Shown here in pieces: positions 31,865-41,398 of a DNA stretch of 64,000 nt. The notes under the pieces were generated by a model, which searched no databases, was not told the origin of the DNA, and saw only the letters and a list, made by a program, of their open reading frames with translations. Each line of letters starts with the position of its first letter. Position 1 is the stretch's first letter. This DNA comes from Clostridia bacterium (lineage in GTDB: Bacteria > Bacillota > Clostridia > Lachnospirales > Lachnospiraceae): contig CAJTIM010000020.1 of the NCBI GenBank assembly GCA_910576325.1, positions 1-64,000 on the forward strand. The letters are read 5' to 3'. Made by a program: the position numbers and the translations under genes.

Positions 31865-32038
31865 ATGTCTCCACGAACAGGTAGGCCGAAAGTAGATAAT
31901 CCTAAAAGTAATGATGTGAAAGTAAGGCTTGATGATGAAACAATTAAACGTTTAGACAAGTATTGCTCTGAATTTGGAATAACCAGAGCTGAAGCCATAC
32001 GCAGAGGAATACATTTACTTTTGACAGAACAAAAATAG
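31865..32038 (+). CDS. Ribbon-helix-helix (CopG-like) repressor
   Basis: 57 residues: NDVKVRLDDETIKRLDKYC is the ribbon and first helix, GITRAEAIRRGIHLLL the second helix. GAGGTGATT precedes the ATG. The 14-bp perfect inverted repeat over its promoter is its likely operator, so it represses itself. A 10-bp inverted repeat (32036-32045 with 32064-32073) begins at the stop codon and may end the transcript. No toxin partner is seen beside it. Confidence 0.8.
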   Translation: MSPRTGRPKVDNPKSNDVKVRLDDETIKRLDKYCSEFGITRAEAIRRGIHLLLTEQK

Positions 32039-32157
32039 AGAGTTGCACCGCTACCAACGAAAACAACTCTCTACTGGTTTTGAGGTTTCCCTCTGTGAAA
32101 TATTCTATCATGGAGCGGAGCTTCTTTCAAGAACCAAATTTGAAAGGAGTTTTTATT

Positions 32158-32415
32158 ATGGAATGGAAAGTTGTAATGCCATTTTATGAAAAATGGGCAG
32201 AAAGCGAAGAATATAAGATTGAGAGTGCCGTAGACAATCATTTATATGATGAATATACGGCGGAGATTTGTGAAGTAATTGGAAAAAAGGCATTTCACGA
32301 TATAAGCGACAGTGTAGTCAATTTAAGCTGTGAAGCAGAAAGTATAGGCTTCGCTGCTGGCTTCAGACATGGCATCCTCTTTATGGCGGGCGTTTTGAAA
32401 GGCGGTGTCGCATGA
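32158..32415 (+). CDS. Phage protein of unknown function (85 aa)
   Basis: ATG at 32158 with GAAAGGAG 8 bases upstream; an upstream frame to 32080 is not supported. The C-terminal part (CEAESIGFAAGFRHGILFMA) is like a conserved helical segment of small Firmicute phage proteins (DUF6809-like, uncertain). It overlaps the antirepressor gene by ATGA. Confidence 0.55.
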   Translation: MEWKVVMPFYEKWAESEEYKIESAVDNHLYDEYTAEICEVIGKKAFHDISDSVVNLSCEAESIGFAAGFRHGILFMAGVLKGGVA

Positions 32416-33260
32416 TGGTAGGTGAGATAATCAATGCAATGGCCGAACCAGAGTTCCAGACACCAATAGAGATTGCTTTGGGTGTTGATGAAAATGGAAT
32501 GACCACAGCAAAGAGACTGTATGAGTTTCTTGAACTTAATCCAAGTAATTATTCAAAATGGTATAAGAAGAATATTACAGAAAATGAGTTTGCTATAGAA
32601 AATGAGGATTATTTTTACTCGTACCAAAGTACGAATGAACAGGGCAGAGGAAAATTTGCACAAGATTTCAAACTCACAGCCCACTTTGCCAAGAAGCTAT
32701 CCATGAAAGGAACCGGGGAACGTGCGGAGCAGGCTAGGGAGTATTTCACCAGACTGGATGAGAAAATGAAAGAGCTGGCAGTCAGCCGTTCGCAGTTGTC
32801 TCCGCTGCTTCAGCTTTTAATCAACATGGAGCTGAAGCAGAAAGAGCAGGAGCAGAGGATTCTGGCACTGGAGAGCGGAAACAGCATAGGGCAGCAGGAG
32901 TCTGCGCCCAAAAGGAGCCAGAATAATTTAACGGATGCGGAACGAGAATCACGCCGATGGGTCTTAAGAGCTATTGGCAAGATTGCGGAAGGACCCTTTT
33001 TCAATGAGCTGCCGAACCGTTATCAATTGGTATATCGAGAAAGTTATGACCGATTGGAAAGAAAAGCTGATTGTATGTTAGATGAAATAGTAGCAGATGC
33101 AAAAGATGACGCGAAGAAGAAGGGAGCATCCAAAGTAAAGATAAAGAATATCACTCGTCAGTCAGTGATTGCAGGTGATGCGGAGCTTCGGGCTAAGTAT
33201 ACATCCGTTATTAAGGACATGATGCTCATGTATTGTGCGAATGGAGAGGATTTATTTTAA
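32412..33260 (+). CDS. Phage antirepressor, AntA/AntB type
   Basis: 282 residues. The N-terminal AntA/AntB domain reads ALGVDENGMTTAKRLYEFL and NPSNYSKWYKKNITENEF (about 20-60); the C-terminal part is a helical domain with FNELPNRYQLVYRESYDRLE. Antirepressors disable the CI-like repressor on induction. It overlaps the preceding gene. The position after the RHH regulator and before the packaging genes is common in Clostridia phages. Confidence 0.85.
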   Translation: MMVGEIINAMAEPEFQTPIEIALGVDENGMTTAKRLYEFLELNPSNYSKWYKKNITENEFAIENEDYFYSYQSTNEQGRGKFAQDFKLTAHFAKKLSMKGTGERAEQAREYFTRLDEKMKELAVSRSQLSPLLQLLINMELKQKEQEQRILALESGNSIGQQESAPKRSQNNLTDAERESRRWVLRAIGKIAEGPFFNELPNRYQLVYRESYDRLERKADCMLDEIVADAKDDAKKKGASKVKIKNITRQSVIAGDAELRAKYTSVIKDMMLMYCANGEDLF

Positions 33261-33298
33261 AAATATGTAAAAAATCTAAAAGGAAGGGGGACTTCATT

Positions 33299-33520
33299 AT
33301 GACAAAAAGTGAGCTGAAAGAAGATAATCAGATGCTAGGTGAAAAGCTTGTTGAATTATATGAAAGAATAGAACATGAAAAAATAAAGAGGTTACTAATT
33401 GGAATGATTAATGAAAGCGAGGATAGGAGATTTATTAGGCAAATACTTATCATATGTGCAACGCATAATAATATGAGGATAGAATATGGTGGGGTAGACG
33501 GAATACATTTAGTTTCTTAA
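33299..33520 (+). CDS. Small phage protein (73 aa)
   Basis: ATG with GGAAGGGGG 9 bases upstream. Charged helical peptide beginning MTKSELKEDNQMLGEKLVEL, then a short beta end. Last gene before the late-region leader. Not recognised. Confidence 0.5.
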   Translation: MTKSELKEDNQMLGEKLVELYERIEHEKIKRLLIGMINESEDRRFIRQILIICATHNNMRIEYGGVDGIHLVS

Positions 33521-33602
33521 GTGGCGTAAATGAAAAAAAGTTGCAAAAAAATAAAAGATGATACAACTTTGCTATAAAAGTGTGATATTATAGTACCATG
33601 AG

Positions 33603-33636
33603 AAAGGCGTTGGATAACAGTCCAGTGCCTTTTTTC
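33603..33636 (+). terminator. Hairpin terminator in the late-operon leader
   Basis: Stem AAAGGCGTTGGA (33603-33614) with TCCAGTGCCTTT (33621-33632), followed by TTTTTTC. It lies between an AT-rich promoter-like region (about 33545-33597) and the packaging genes, so late transcripts must read through it. Confidence 0.7.
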
Positions 33637-33761
33637 ATACCTCCATACCTGCCTTGTTGAGACCCAGACAGGGCAGGAACTCCCAAAGGAGAGTATGGGA
33701 AAGGCATATTGGCAGCAGGACGCTAGGCGCCCTTTGCCAAGGAAAGTTGGAGAGCATACAG

Positions 33762-34007
33762 ATGTTTGATTACAAGTCATCACATTGGAAACGGAAACGT
33801 GAACAAATCTTGAGAAGAGACAATTACCTCTGCCAGTGGTGCAGGAGATACGGAAGGATTGCAGAGGCGTCTACGGTTCATCACATTAAGCATGTAGATG
33901 AATACCCAGAGCTGGCCTATGAGAATGATAATCTAATTAGCCTGTGTACAGGCTGTCACAATAAAGCACATCCGGAGAAAGCAAAAAGCTTTTGGAGCAG
34001 ATACTAA
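33762..34007 (+). CDS. HNH endonuclease
   Basis: 81 residues, the small HNH protein that stands before terminase in many HK97-like phages and assists packaging cleavage. CQWC (24-27), VHHIKHVDEYPELAYENDNL and SLCTGCHNKAH give the full HNH/zinc motif. GGAG precedes the ATG. It begins the packaging/structural operon. Confidence 0.9.
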   Translation: MFDYKSSHWKRKREQILRRDNYLCQWCRRYGRIAEASTVHHIKHVDEYPELAYENDNLISLCTGCHNKAHPEKAKSFWSRY

Positions 34008-34026
34008 TATTGTTTGGAGGTTGCAT

Positions 34027-34470
34027 ATGGTTACATTGATTATAGGATTGCCAAGTACAGGAAAAACAAGTTATGCAAAGAATCACTTGAGGGATGGCTT
34101 GTGCTATGATTTAGATTATCTTGCTTCTGCTTTTAGATTGCAGACTCCACATGAGGAACGGCACGATGCTGCGATAAGAATGGCAAATGACATTGCTTTT
34201 GGGTTTTACCGTAATGCCAGGGAGTATGCAGAAAATATTATCATTATTCGGGCAGCACCTAGTGTTGAAGAACTTGAGGAAATAAAGCCGGACAAGATAA
34301 TCGTTATGCAGCATGAATATCAGACAAAAAGAGCAGTAACAATTCAGCATAAGAGGACGAGACTATTAGGCAGAATCTATGATGTGATTCAGTGGGCGTC
34401 CAGAAATAAAATTATTTTAGAATACCCCCCTGGTCAGAAGTCCCCAAATATTACCCCGGGAGACCGGTGA
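34027..34470 (+). CDS. Phage P-loop NTPase, kinase-like
   Basis: 147 residues with Walker A GLPSTGKTSYAK (about 6-17) near the N-terminus and a helix-strand pattern of small nucleoside-kinase-like AAA proteins. It lies between the HNH and small terminase genes, a position where a P-loop protein is often seen in Clostridia phages. Substrate unknown. ATG 34027 follows TTGGAGG. Confidence 0.75.
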   Translation: MVTLIIGLPSTGKTSYAKNHLRDGLCYDLDYLASAFRLQTPHEERHDAAIRMANDIAFGFYRNAREYAENIIIIRAAPSVEELEEIKPDKIIVMQHEYQTKRAVTIQHKRTRLLGRIYDVIQWASRNKIILEYPPGQKSPNITPGDR

Positions 34471-34534
34471 ATGGGCTACTCTTCTAAATACGCGAAATTT
34501 TTGATAAAAGGGGGTAACCCGGGAAGGAGGCCAT

Positions 34535-34897
34535 ATGAAAGCCGTAACATGGGTGAAGAAAATTAAACAGGCATGTGAAGAAGCCGGAACATATCGGCCT
34601 TACTTTGATTATACAATACAGACTCTTGCCGAGATTCTGGAGAAGCGTGACGAAGCGGCTCAGTCCTATAAGGACTATGGCTCCGTCCCCCTGATTCCGT
34701 ATACCAACAAGGGAGGCTCAACCAATCTGGTAAAAAACCCGGCAATTATCCTGTGGGATGACTTGAACAAATCGGCCCTTGCCTACTGGCGAGATCTTGG
34801 ACTTACTCCTGCAGGGCTAAAGAAAATAGATGAAAAGTCTATGAAGCCGAAAAAGCGAAGCGGATTAGCGGAGGCTCTGGCGGAGCTTGGCGGCTAA
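34535..34897 (+). CDS. Terminase small subunit, P27 family
   Basis: 120 residues matching the Firmicute P27 branch: [20 protein letters not shown] followed by [13 protein letters not shown]. Recognises phage DNA for packaging. GGAAGGAGG precedes the ATG. It overlaps the large subunit gene, whose TTG start lies within its last codons. Confidence 0.92.
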   Translation: MKAVTWVKKIKQACEEAGTYRPYFDYTIQTLAEILEKRDEAAQSYKDYGSVPLIPYTNKGGSTNLVKNPAIILWDDLNKSALAYWRDLGLTPAGLKKIDEKSMKPKKRSGLAEALAELGG

Positions 34898-36626
34898 GAG
34901 CTATAAAGAGGCAGCGCTTACCTATGTGGATGAAGTGCTGTCAGGGAATAAGAAAGTAGGCAAAGAAATAGTTCTGGCCTGCGCCAGATTCCGGCGTGAT
35001 TTGAAACGTGAGGACCTGGAGCTGCGGACCAGGGAACCCGATCTTGTAATCGGAATTATTGAAAAGACGATGGTCCATAAGCAGGGGGAGGATCTGGAAG
35101 GCCGATCTTTAATGAATACTCCGTTGTTGCTGCAGGACTGGCAGATATTCATTGTTTATAATCTGGTTGGATTTTATTATAAAGGCACCCATGAACGCCG
35201 TTACAAAGAGGCGTTCATTTTTATTCCAAGAAAAAACGGAAAGACAACCTTTATTGCGGGCTTAGCCTGGGGCCTGGCGATTCTGGAAAGGAAGTCCGGC
35301 GCAACCATTTATATCGTTGCGGCCTCCCAGAAGCAGGCGTGTCAGTCCTTTGAGTTTATTTTGCACAGCCTGCGGGCCAAAGGAATGATAGAGGACTTTC
35401 GAGTGCTCAATAACAATGCGGAACATTCGATCAGCTATCAATTTTTAGACGATGACGGCCGGCCGATGGGGAGCATACATATTGAGGCGCTGGCATCCAA
35501 TCCGGACGCGCAGGATTCCTTTAACTGCAATATTGCCATTGCGGATGAGATTCATGCCTTTAAAAAGGCGTCTCAGTATAACCGATTTAAGGAAGCTATG
35601 AAAGCCTACACCAATAAGCTCATGATTGGCATTACTACGGCCGGGGATGAGATCAACAGTTTTTGTTACAGACGCCTGGACTATGCGGTCAAGGTGGTGT
35701 CCGGAACCGTAGAAGATGATTCTCTCTTTTGCTTTGTGTCCAGAGCGGACAAGGATGAAAAGGGAAATGTAGATTATACAAACGCAGAGCAGCAGGAGAA
35801 AGCCAATCCCTCTTATGGAAGAACGATCCGGCCGGCCGACATTATGCAGGAATCACTTCAGGCACAGAACGATCCCCAGCAAAGGAAGGATTTTTTGAGC
35901 CGGAGCCTGAACATATACACCAGCGCTATGAAAGCGTATTTTGATTTGGATGAATTTAAGCGCAGCGATCAGAAGTACAGCTGGACTTTGGAGCAGTTGG
36001 CCCAGATGCGTATAGACTGGTTTGGCGGGGCGGATTTGTCAAAGCTTCATGATCTTACAACGTCAGCGCTGTATGGACATTATCAGGGAGTAGATATTGT
36101 AATAGCTCATGCCTTTTTCCCGATTGTTGCCGCCCATCGGAAAGCAGATGAAGATGGGATTCCGCTGTTTGGATGGCAGGATGACGGCGTTTTGACGATG
36201 TGTAACTCGCCTACGGTCAATGCGTCAGATGTGGTCAATTGGTTTATTAAAATGAAAAAGATGGGATTCCGGATCAAACAGGTGGGACATGATAGAAAGT
36301 TTTGTCGGGAGTACTTTATCGGCATGAAGAACGCCGGATTCAACATTATAGACCAGCCCCAGTATTTTTATCTCAAATCAGAGGGCTTCCGGCATATTGA
36401 AAAGCAGGCCAAGGATGGGAACCTTTACTATCTCCATAATCAGGCTTATGAATATTGTGTGGAGAATGTAAGAGCAGTTGAGAAGACAGATGATATGATC
36501 CAGTACGAAAAAATACAGGAAGAGCACCGGATAGATCTATTTGATGCATCGGTCTTCGGATGTGTCCGCTATCTGGCAAATATGGAAAAAAGCAATAAAG
36601 CCAAAAAGTGGTTTGGCGAAGGTTAA
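34887..36626 (+). CDS. Terminase large subunit
   Basis: 579 residues, Terminase_1 family ATPase-nuclease of HK97-type cos phages. Walker A region [15 protein letters not shown] (about 111-125), Walker B-like [13 protein letters not shown], and the nuclease Asp in [13 protein letters not shown] near residue 375. The TTG start with GGAGGC upstream overlaps the small-subunit stop. Confidence 0.95.
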   Translation: MAAKSYKEAALTYVDEVLSGNKKVGKEIVLACARFRRDLKREDLELRTREPDLVIGIIEKTMVHKQGEDLEGRSLMNTPLLLQDWQIFIVYNLVGFYYKGTHERRYKEAFIFIPRKNGKTTFIAGLAWGLAILERKSGATIYIVAASQKQACQSFEFILHSLRAKGMIEDFRVLNNNAEHSISYQFLDDDGRPMGSIHIEALASNPDAQDSFNCNIAIADEIHAFKKASQYNRFKEAMKAYTNKLMIGITTAGDEINSFCYRRLDYAVKVVSGTVEDDSLFCFVSRADKDEKGNVDYTNAEQQEKANPSYGRTIRPADIMQESLQAQNDPQQRKDFLSRSLNIYTSAMKAYFDLDEFKRSDQKYSWTLEQLAQMRIDWFGGADLSKLHDLTTSALYGHYQGVDIVIAHAFFPIVAAHRKADEDGIPLFGWQDDGVLTMCNSPTVNASDVVNWFIKMKKMGFRIKQVGHDRKFCREYFIGMKNAGFNIIDQPQYFYLKSEGFRHIEKQAKDGNLYYLHNQAYEYCVENVRAVEKTDDMIQYEKIQEEHRIDLFDASVFGCVRYLANMEKSNKAKKWFGEG

Positions 36627-36641
36627 AACGGAGGAATGGAA

Positions 36642-37838
36642 ATGAGCAGGAAACGAAAAAGAAGTATGGCGCCGGCCAGAGCGGAACCCTCACCCCAAAA
36701 GGGTATAGCCTTTGTATCAAAAGATGGATGGGATACTTTGGAGTGTGCAGGCTATGTAAGCTTGGCGAATAATCCCGAGATATGTACGGGGGTGGATACC
36801 ATTGCAAGGCTTGTAGCCAGCATGACAATTCATTTGATGCAGAATACGGAAGATGGCGATATCCGCGTTAAAAATGAGTTAAGCCGGAAAGTGGATATTA
36901 ATCCAAACAGCAATATGACAAGGCGAAGCTTTATACATTGGGTTGTCAAAACACTGTTTCTGGGCGGGAATGGAAATGCTGTGGTATGGCCAAGAACAGA
37001 AAGGGGATATTTGCGTAATTTGTACCCGGTTCCTTCGGGACTTGTATCTTTTATACCGGACGGTGTGTGGGACTATAAAGTGCTCATTTCCGGGACGGAA
37101 TATGATCCGGAGGATGTTTTACATTTTACTCTAAATCCAAGTGACTATTATTCATGGAAGGGGACAGGCTATCGGGTGGTATTGGCGGATGTTGCCAATA
37201 ATCTGAAACAGGCGGCAGCTACGGAAAAAGGGTTTATGTCCTCTAAATGGAAACCGTCCATTATTGTTAAAGTAGACGCTATGACGGATGAATTTTCCAG
37301 CCCGGAGGGAAGGCGCAAGCTCCTGAATGAATATGCCGGTTCTGCGGAGGCCGGGGAACCCTGGCTGATTCCGGCGGAGCAGTTTTCTGTGGAACAGGTG
37401 AAGCCGTTGAGCTTATCGGATCTTGCCCTGGCCGATTTTGTGAAGCTGGACAAAACCACGGTTGCATCGATTCTTGGAGTTCCGCCCTTTGTCCTTGGTA
37501 TCGGGGACTTTAAAAGAGATGCCTGGAATAATTTTATTAGTTCTACGATAATGCCCATAGCACAGGGCATTGAGCAGGAAATGAGCAAAAAGCTGCTGTA
37601 CAGCCCGGATCTGTTTTTCCGGTTTAATTCCCGGAGCCTGTACAACTATGATTTAAAGGATATGGCCGCCGTAGCGGATGATCAATACATCCGCGGAATT
37701 ATGACAGGAAATGAAGTAAGGGATTGGATAGGGCTTTCACCGCTTCCCGGGCTGAATGAACTGATAATTTTGGAGAACTACATACCCAGAGGCATGATAG
37801 GAGATCAAAAAAAGCTGAATGGAGGTGATGACCAGTGA
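36642..37838 (+). CDS. Portal protein, HK97 family
   Basis: About 398 residues. Typical segments: ICTGVDTIARLVASMTIHL near the start, NGNAVVWPRTERGYLRNLYP and FVLGIGDFKRDAWNNFI. Forms the dodecameric DNA channel at the capsid vertex. ATG 36642 is 7 bases after GGAGG; ATG 36636 is too close. It overlaps the protease gene start. Confidence 0.95.
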   Translation: MSRKRKRSMAPARAEPSPQKGIAFVSKDGWDTLECAGYVSLANNPEICTGVDTIARLVASMTIHLMQNTEDGDIRVKNELSRKVDINPNSNMTRRSFIHWVVKTLFLGGNGNAVVWPRTERGYLRNLYPVPSGLVSFIPDGVWDYKVLISGTEYDPEDVLHFTLNPSDYYSWKGTGYRVVLADVANNLKQAAATEKGFMSSKWKPSIIVKVDAMTDEFSSPEGRRKLLNEYAGSAEAGEPWLIPAEQFSVEQVKPLSLSDLALADFVKLDKTTVASILGVPPFVLGIGDFKRDAWNNFISSTIMPIAQGIEQEMSKKLLYSPDLFFRFNSRSLYNYDLKDMAAVADDQYIRGIMTGNEVRDWIGLSPLPGLNELIILENYIPRGMIGDQKKLNGGDDQ

Positions 37839-38416
37839 TAAGCACAAGAACGGCGGTTCCTTTGGAGAATGGCTTTCAGACCAGAGAGGAGAATGGGAAT
37901 CTTTACATAGACGGATATTTTTCAGTTTTTGGAAGCAAGTACTGGCTCTGGAAAGATGCATATGAAACCATTGAGCCCGGGGCTTTTGATTTGGAGACTG
38001 ACAGGGATGTCCGGGCGTTGGTGAATCATGATACAACTCTTGTACTGGGGCGCACTACGGCGGGAACGCTGACCCTTAAGGCGGATGATAAGGGATTGTG
38101 GGGAAGCGTCTTGATTAATCCGAAGGATCAGGATGCGGTCAATCTCTACGAACGCGTGAAGAGGGGGGATGTGACCCAGTGCTCCTTTGGATTTGACATT
38201 CTGGATCAGGAAGTGGAATATGCAAAAGAGCAGCCTACGGTTTGGAGAGTCAAAAGAGTAAAATTGTATGAGGTTACAGTGGCAACATTCCCGGCTTATG
38301 AGGATACGTCCGTAGAGGCCAGGAAAAAGGATTATGAATCCATAAGGGAAAAGGAAATAACGAATTGGCGGCATCAGATGATGGCCCGCCTGAAAGGAGA
38401 ACAAAATGGCGCTTAA
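37835..38416 (+). CDS. Prohead protease, HK97 family
   Basis: 193 residues, serine protease that matures the capsid. IDGYFSVFGSKYW, the catalytic-site stretch VNHDTTLVLGRT (His) and CSFGFDILDQ (Ser) are visible. GTG start with GGAGGTGATG upstream, overlapping the portal stop by 4 bases. The 3' end overlaps the capsid gene. Confidence 0.93.
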   Translation: MISTRTAVPLENGFQTREENGNLYIDGYFSVFGSKYWLWKDAYETIEPGAFDLETDRDVRALVNHDTTLVLGRTTAGTLTLKADDKGLWGSVLINPKDQDAVNLYERVKRGDVTQCSFGFDILDQEVEYAKEQPTVWRVKRVKLYEVTVATFPAYEDTSVEARKKDYESIREKEITNWRHQMMARLKGEQNGA

Positions 38417-40088
38417 AGCATTGATGCTGAGCAGACGCATTGAGGACAAGAAAAAAGAACTTGTTCGTCTGCGGGAAAAGGATCAGGAATTTGAAACCCG
38501 TGAAAAAGAACTGGAAACAGCCATAGGAGAGGCTGTGACCGATGAGGAGAAGCAGACAGTCTCGGAGGAAGTAGAAACCTTTGATACGGAAAAGGCTTCC
38601 CATGATGAGGCAAAGTCTGCGCTGGAAACCGAGATTGAGGGTCTGGAGCAGGAGCTTGCGGAAATAGAAAGAAAAAAACCGGATGTAAAGACACCGGAGA
38701 AAACCGAAAGGAGAGATGGTAAAATGGCGGTTATTAACATTCGTTCCCTGCCTATGAATCAGAGGGCTTTTGATGCGCTCCCGATGGAGAACAGGGCGGC
38801 TATACTGGAGCGGGAGGATATGAAAAGCTTCCTGGTCCAGATTCGGAGCTATAAAGGACAGGAAAGGGCCGTGCAGGGAACAGAACTTACAATTCCGATT
38901 GTGATCCTGGATTTGATAGCGGAAAATATGTACCGCTATTCAAAGCTGCTGCATCGTGTCCGCGTGCGTCCTGTGAATGGCGTGGCGCGTCAGACAATTG
39001 CCGGCACAATTCCCGAAGCCGTATGGACGGAGATGTGCGGAGCGCTCAATGAACTTAGTTTTGGCTTTAATCAGGTTTCCGTCGACGGTTTCAAGGTAGG
39101 CGGATTCATTCCTGTGTGCAACAGTATTTTAGATGACAGCGATGTGAACCTGGCTTCCTGGATTGTGGAGATGCTGTCGGAAAGCATTGGATTGGCTATG
39201 GATAAAGCGATCCTTTACGGAAAAGGCGCAGCGTCTAAGATGCCTCTTGGTATCGTGACGAGACTGGCTCAGACTTCCAGGCCCAGCGATTACCCAGCCA
39301 ATGCTCCGGACTGGGTGAACTTATCGGTCAGCAATATCGTAAAGGTGGACAGCACAAAAGATCCGGTTGAATTTTGGGCGGATCTGGCGATGGCTACTGG
39401 CAATACCTTTACCAGATATAGCAGAGGGCGTCAGTTCTGGGCTATGAACAGCAGGACCTATGCAAAGCTGCGGTCTAAGCTTATAACCTTTACGGCCTCG
39501 GGTGATCTGGTAGCGAGATTCCCCGGTGTAATGCCGATTATTGACGGTGATGTAGATGTACTGGAATTTATGCCGGATGGCGACATTATTGGCGGCTATG
39601 GAGATCTCTACCTGTTGGCGCTTCGGGCCGGCATGGTGATTGAGAGCAGCAGGGAGGTCCAGTTTATTCAGGACAATACTGTATTTAAAGCAACCGAGAG
39701 AGCGGACGGACAACCGGTGATTCCGGGGGCCTTTGTTGCAATTAACATCAACAATGTAGACGTAACTACGGTTATGGATTTTGTGGGCGATAAAGCCAAT
39801 GACGCGCAGTTGCTCAAACTGGTGATTGGAAACGAAACGATGACGCCTGAGTTTAATGGATTGGTCTATGCGTATACAATTACAGCTTCCGCCGCCGCTG
39901 ATAAGGTTGAGGCTACTTCCGTTCAGTCAGATGCTAAAATTGCAATTTCTTACAAGGGAGAGAATGTAAAGAACGGCGGAACCGTGACATGGGAGGCAGA
40001 CGGGAACGCCCATCCTTTAACTGTGACAGTAAAGAATGGCAATGCAATAAGAGTTTATACAGTCAATGTGACAAAGGCATCCGCTTAA
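38406..40088 (+). CDS. Major capsid protein, HK97 fold, with coiled-coil delta and C-terminal Ig-like domain
   Basis: 560 residues. Residues about 8-95 are a Glu/Lys coiled coil acting as internal scaffold and removed by the protease, the HK97 delta domain. The HK97 core follows (about 110-470; IPEAVWTEMCGALNELSFGF, NRTYAKL-type segment NSRTYAKLRSK). Residues about 475-560 form an extra beta domain (VYAYTITASAAADKVEATSV and TVTWEADGNAHPLTVTVKNG), similar to Ig/cadherin-like decoration domains that bind cell-surface or mucus glycans. Confidence 0.93.
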   Translation: MALKALMLSRRIEDKKKELVRLREKDQEFETREKELETAIGEAVTDEEKQTVSEEVETFDTEKASHDEAKSALETEIEGLEQELAEIERKKPDVKTPEKTERRDGKMAVINIRSLPMNQRAFDALPMENRAAILEREDMKSFLVQIRSYKGQERAVQGTELTIPIVILDLIAENMYRYSKLLHRVRVRPVNGVARQTIAGTIPEAVWTEMCGALNELSFGFNQVSVDGFKVGGFIPVCNSILDDSDVNLASWIVEMLSESIGLAMDKAILYGKGAASKMPLGIVTRLAQTSRPSDYPANAPDWVNLSVSNIVKVDSTKDPVEFWADLAMATGNTFTRYSRGRQFWAMNSRTYAKLRSKLITFTASGDLVARFPGVMPIIDGDVDVLEFMPDGDIIGGYGDLYLLALRAGMVIESSREVQFIQDNTVFKATERADGQPVIPGAFVAININNVDVTTVMDFVGDKANDAQLLKLVIGNETMTPEFNGLVYAYTITASAAADKVEATSVQSDAKIAISYKGENVKNGGTVTWEADGNAHPLTVTVKNGNAIRVYTVNVTKASA

Positions 40089-40101
40089 GGAGGTGCAGGA
40101 T

Positions 40102-40371
40102 TTGGCCGATGAAGCAGTTCTGGAGATTTTGAAAATAAATCTCCAGATTTCTACCGATAAATTAGACAGTTATTTATCTGGCCTGATTTCAGCGGCCGGA
40201 GAGTACATAAAGACGGAAGGTATCGCCCTGCAGGATACCCCGGGGGATCGTAATCTTGTTTGCATGTATGCAGCATATTTATATCGTAAGCGCAGAGAGG
40301 ACGGGCCTATGCCCCGATCTCTGCGCTGGGCGTTAAATAACAGGCTGTTCAGCCAGAAAGCGGGCGGATAA
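40102..40371 (+). CDS. Head-tail connector, gp6-like
   Basis: About 89 residues; begins ADEAVLEILKINLQISTDKLD and contains CMYAAYLYRKRRED, the helical pattern of HK97 gp6-like connectors. The TTG start at 40102 is 9 bases after AAGGAGG; GTG 40093 overlaps the ribosome site. Confidence 0.8.
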   Translation: MADEAVLEILKINLQISTDKLDSYLSGLISAAGEYIKTEGIALQDTPGDRNLVCMYAAYLYRKRREDGPMPRSLRWALNNRLFSQKAGG

Positions 40372-40676
40372 TGGATGGAGTTGTAAAGCTGATAAAAGAA
40401 AACTACGTTCAGGATGAGATTGGTCAGATGATTCCATCGGAAACCGAAACGGAGATTTACGTGGAGATTCTTTCTGTGACCCGCAGCGAGTGGGCGGCGG
40501 CAAGCCGGGACGGTTTGAACCCGGCCATTATGCTTAGGACCCAACGGATCAATTATTCAGGGGAACGTATAGCAGAGCTTGAGGGTGTCAGGTATGGGGT
40601 GTACCGGACCTATACCCCGCCTGATTCGGATCTCATTGAGATTTATTTGGAAGAAAAGGCCGGTGTAACAGGATGA
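40371..40676 (+). CDS. Head closure / head-tail adaptor protein
   Basis: 101 residues of mostly beta structure: YVQDEIGQMIPSETETEIYV and IMLRTQRINYSGERIAELEG match the phage head-tail joining (SPP1 gp16-like) family. Starts on the stop codon of the preceding gene (overlapping A). Confidence 0.8.
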   Translation: MDGVVKLIKENYVQDEIGQMIPSETETEIYVEILSVTRSEWAAASRDGLNPAIMLRTQRINYSGERIAELEGVRYGVYRTYTPPDSDLIEIYLEEKAGVTG

Positions 40677-41065
40677 GGAAACATATCCGGCCGGAGGAAC
40701 TGGCTGTTGTGATTGCGGCGGAGCTGTCCAATTATTCACAGGAAGTTACAGACCAATTGAAACAGGATATACAAGATGTGGCCAAAGAATGTGTCAAAGA
40801 CATTAAAGCGTCTGCTCCCCGGAAGTCCGGGAAATATAGGCGGGGGTGGAAGATGAAGGTTGTCTTTGAGAATATCGAGGATATCCGGATAAAGATTTAC
40901 AACTCCGCGAAACCTCGCTTGGCCCACCTGTTGGAGTTTGGGCATGACATTAAGAAAAGAGGAAGAAAAGTGGGATATGTAGATGGAATAACCCATATCT
41001 ATTCTGCGGAACAGAAGGCGGCGAAAGCTCTTGAGAAAAAGGCGAAAGTGGCGGTGAAGAGATAA
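40673..41065 (+). CDS. HK97 gp10-like tail-joining protein
   Basis: 130 residues with KASAPRKSGKYRRGWKMK, the hallmark of HK97 gp10-like proteins that help join head and tail, and the later LAHLLEFGHDIKKRGRK. Overlaps the previous gene by ATGA. Confidence 0.88.
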   Translation: MRKHIRPEELAVVIAAELSNYSQEVTDQLKQDIQDVAKECVKDIKASAPRKSGKYRRGWKMKVVFENIEDIRIKIYNSAKPRLAHLLEFGHDIKKRGRKVGYVDGITHIYSAEQKAAKALEKKAKVAVKR

Positions 41066-41398
41066 ATGACTTTAGAAAAATTGAAGGAAGCTCTGGAAAA
41101 AACAGGTCTTCCGGTTGTATACGGGGCTTTTCCTGAAGCGGGTGCTCCGCCGCTGCCGGTTATCTGCTATCTGGAAACAGACAGCGATAATTTTTATGCG
41201 GACGGCGTAGTGTATTACGCGCAGAACAGCATACAGGTGGAGCTTTATTTGAAAAACAGGAGCTTTCTCGTGGAGAGAAAAGTGGAGAAGGCTTTGAAGG
41301 CTTTTGCCTGGGAGAAATCCGTAGATTATCTTTCGAGCGAGAGGTGTTATCAAATCATATATGAAATAGAGGTGCAAGATGGCGAGGAAGGAAAATAG
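41066..41398 (+). CDS. Tail terminator-like protein
   Basis: 110 residues, placed as tail terminator between gp10-like and major tail protein. The segment PPLPVICYLETDSDNFYADG and the C-terminal QIIYEIEV are typical of this position in Clostridia phages. Starts immediately after the previous stop. Confidence 0.75.
   Translation: MTLEKLKEALEKTGLPVVYGAFPEAGAPPLPVICYLETDSDNFYADGVVYYAQNSIQVELYLKNRSFLVERKVEKALKAFAWEKSVDYLSSERCYQIIYEIEVQDGEEGK

Noticed and set aside
33233-33298. N-terminal extension of the 33299 gene
   Set aside because: It overlaps the end of the antirepressor gene; ATG 33299 has a strong ribosome site.
34471-34566. 31-codon frame containing GNPGRRP before the small terminase
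   Set aside because: The phrase recalls the P27 N-terminus, but the gene at 34535 is complete for its family branch, so this is more likely chance overlap.
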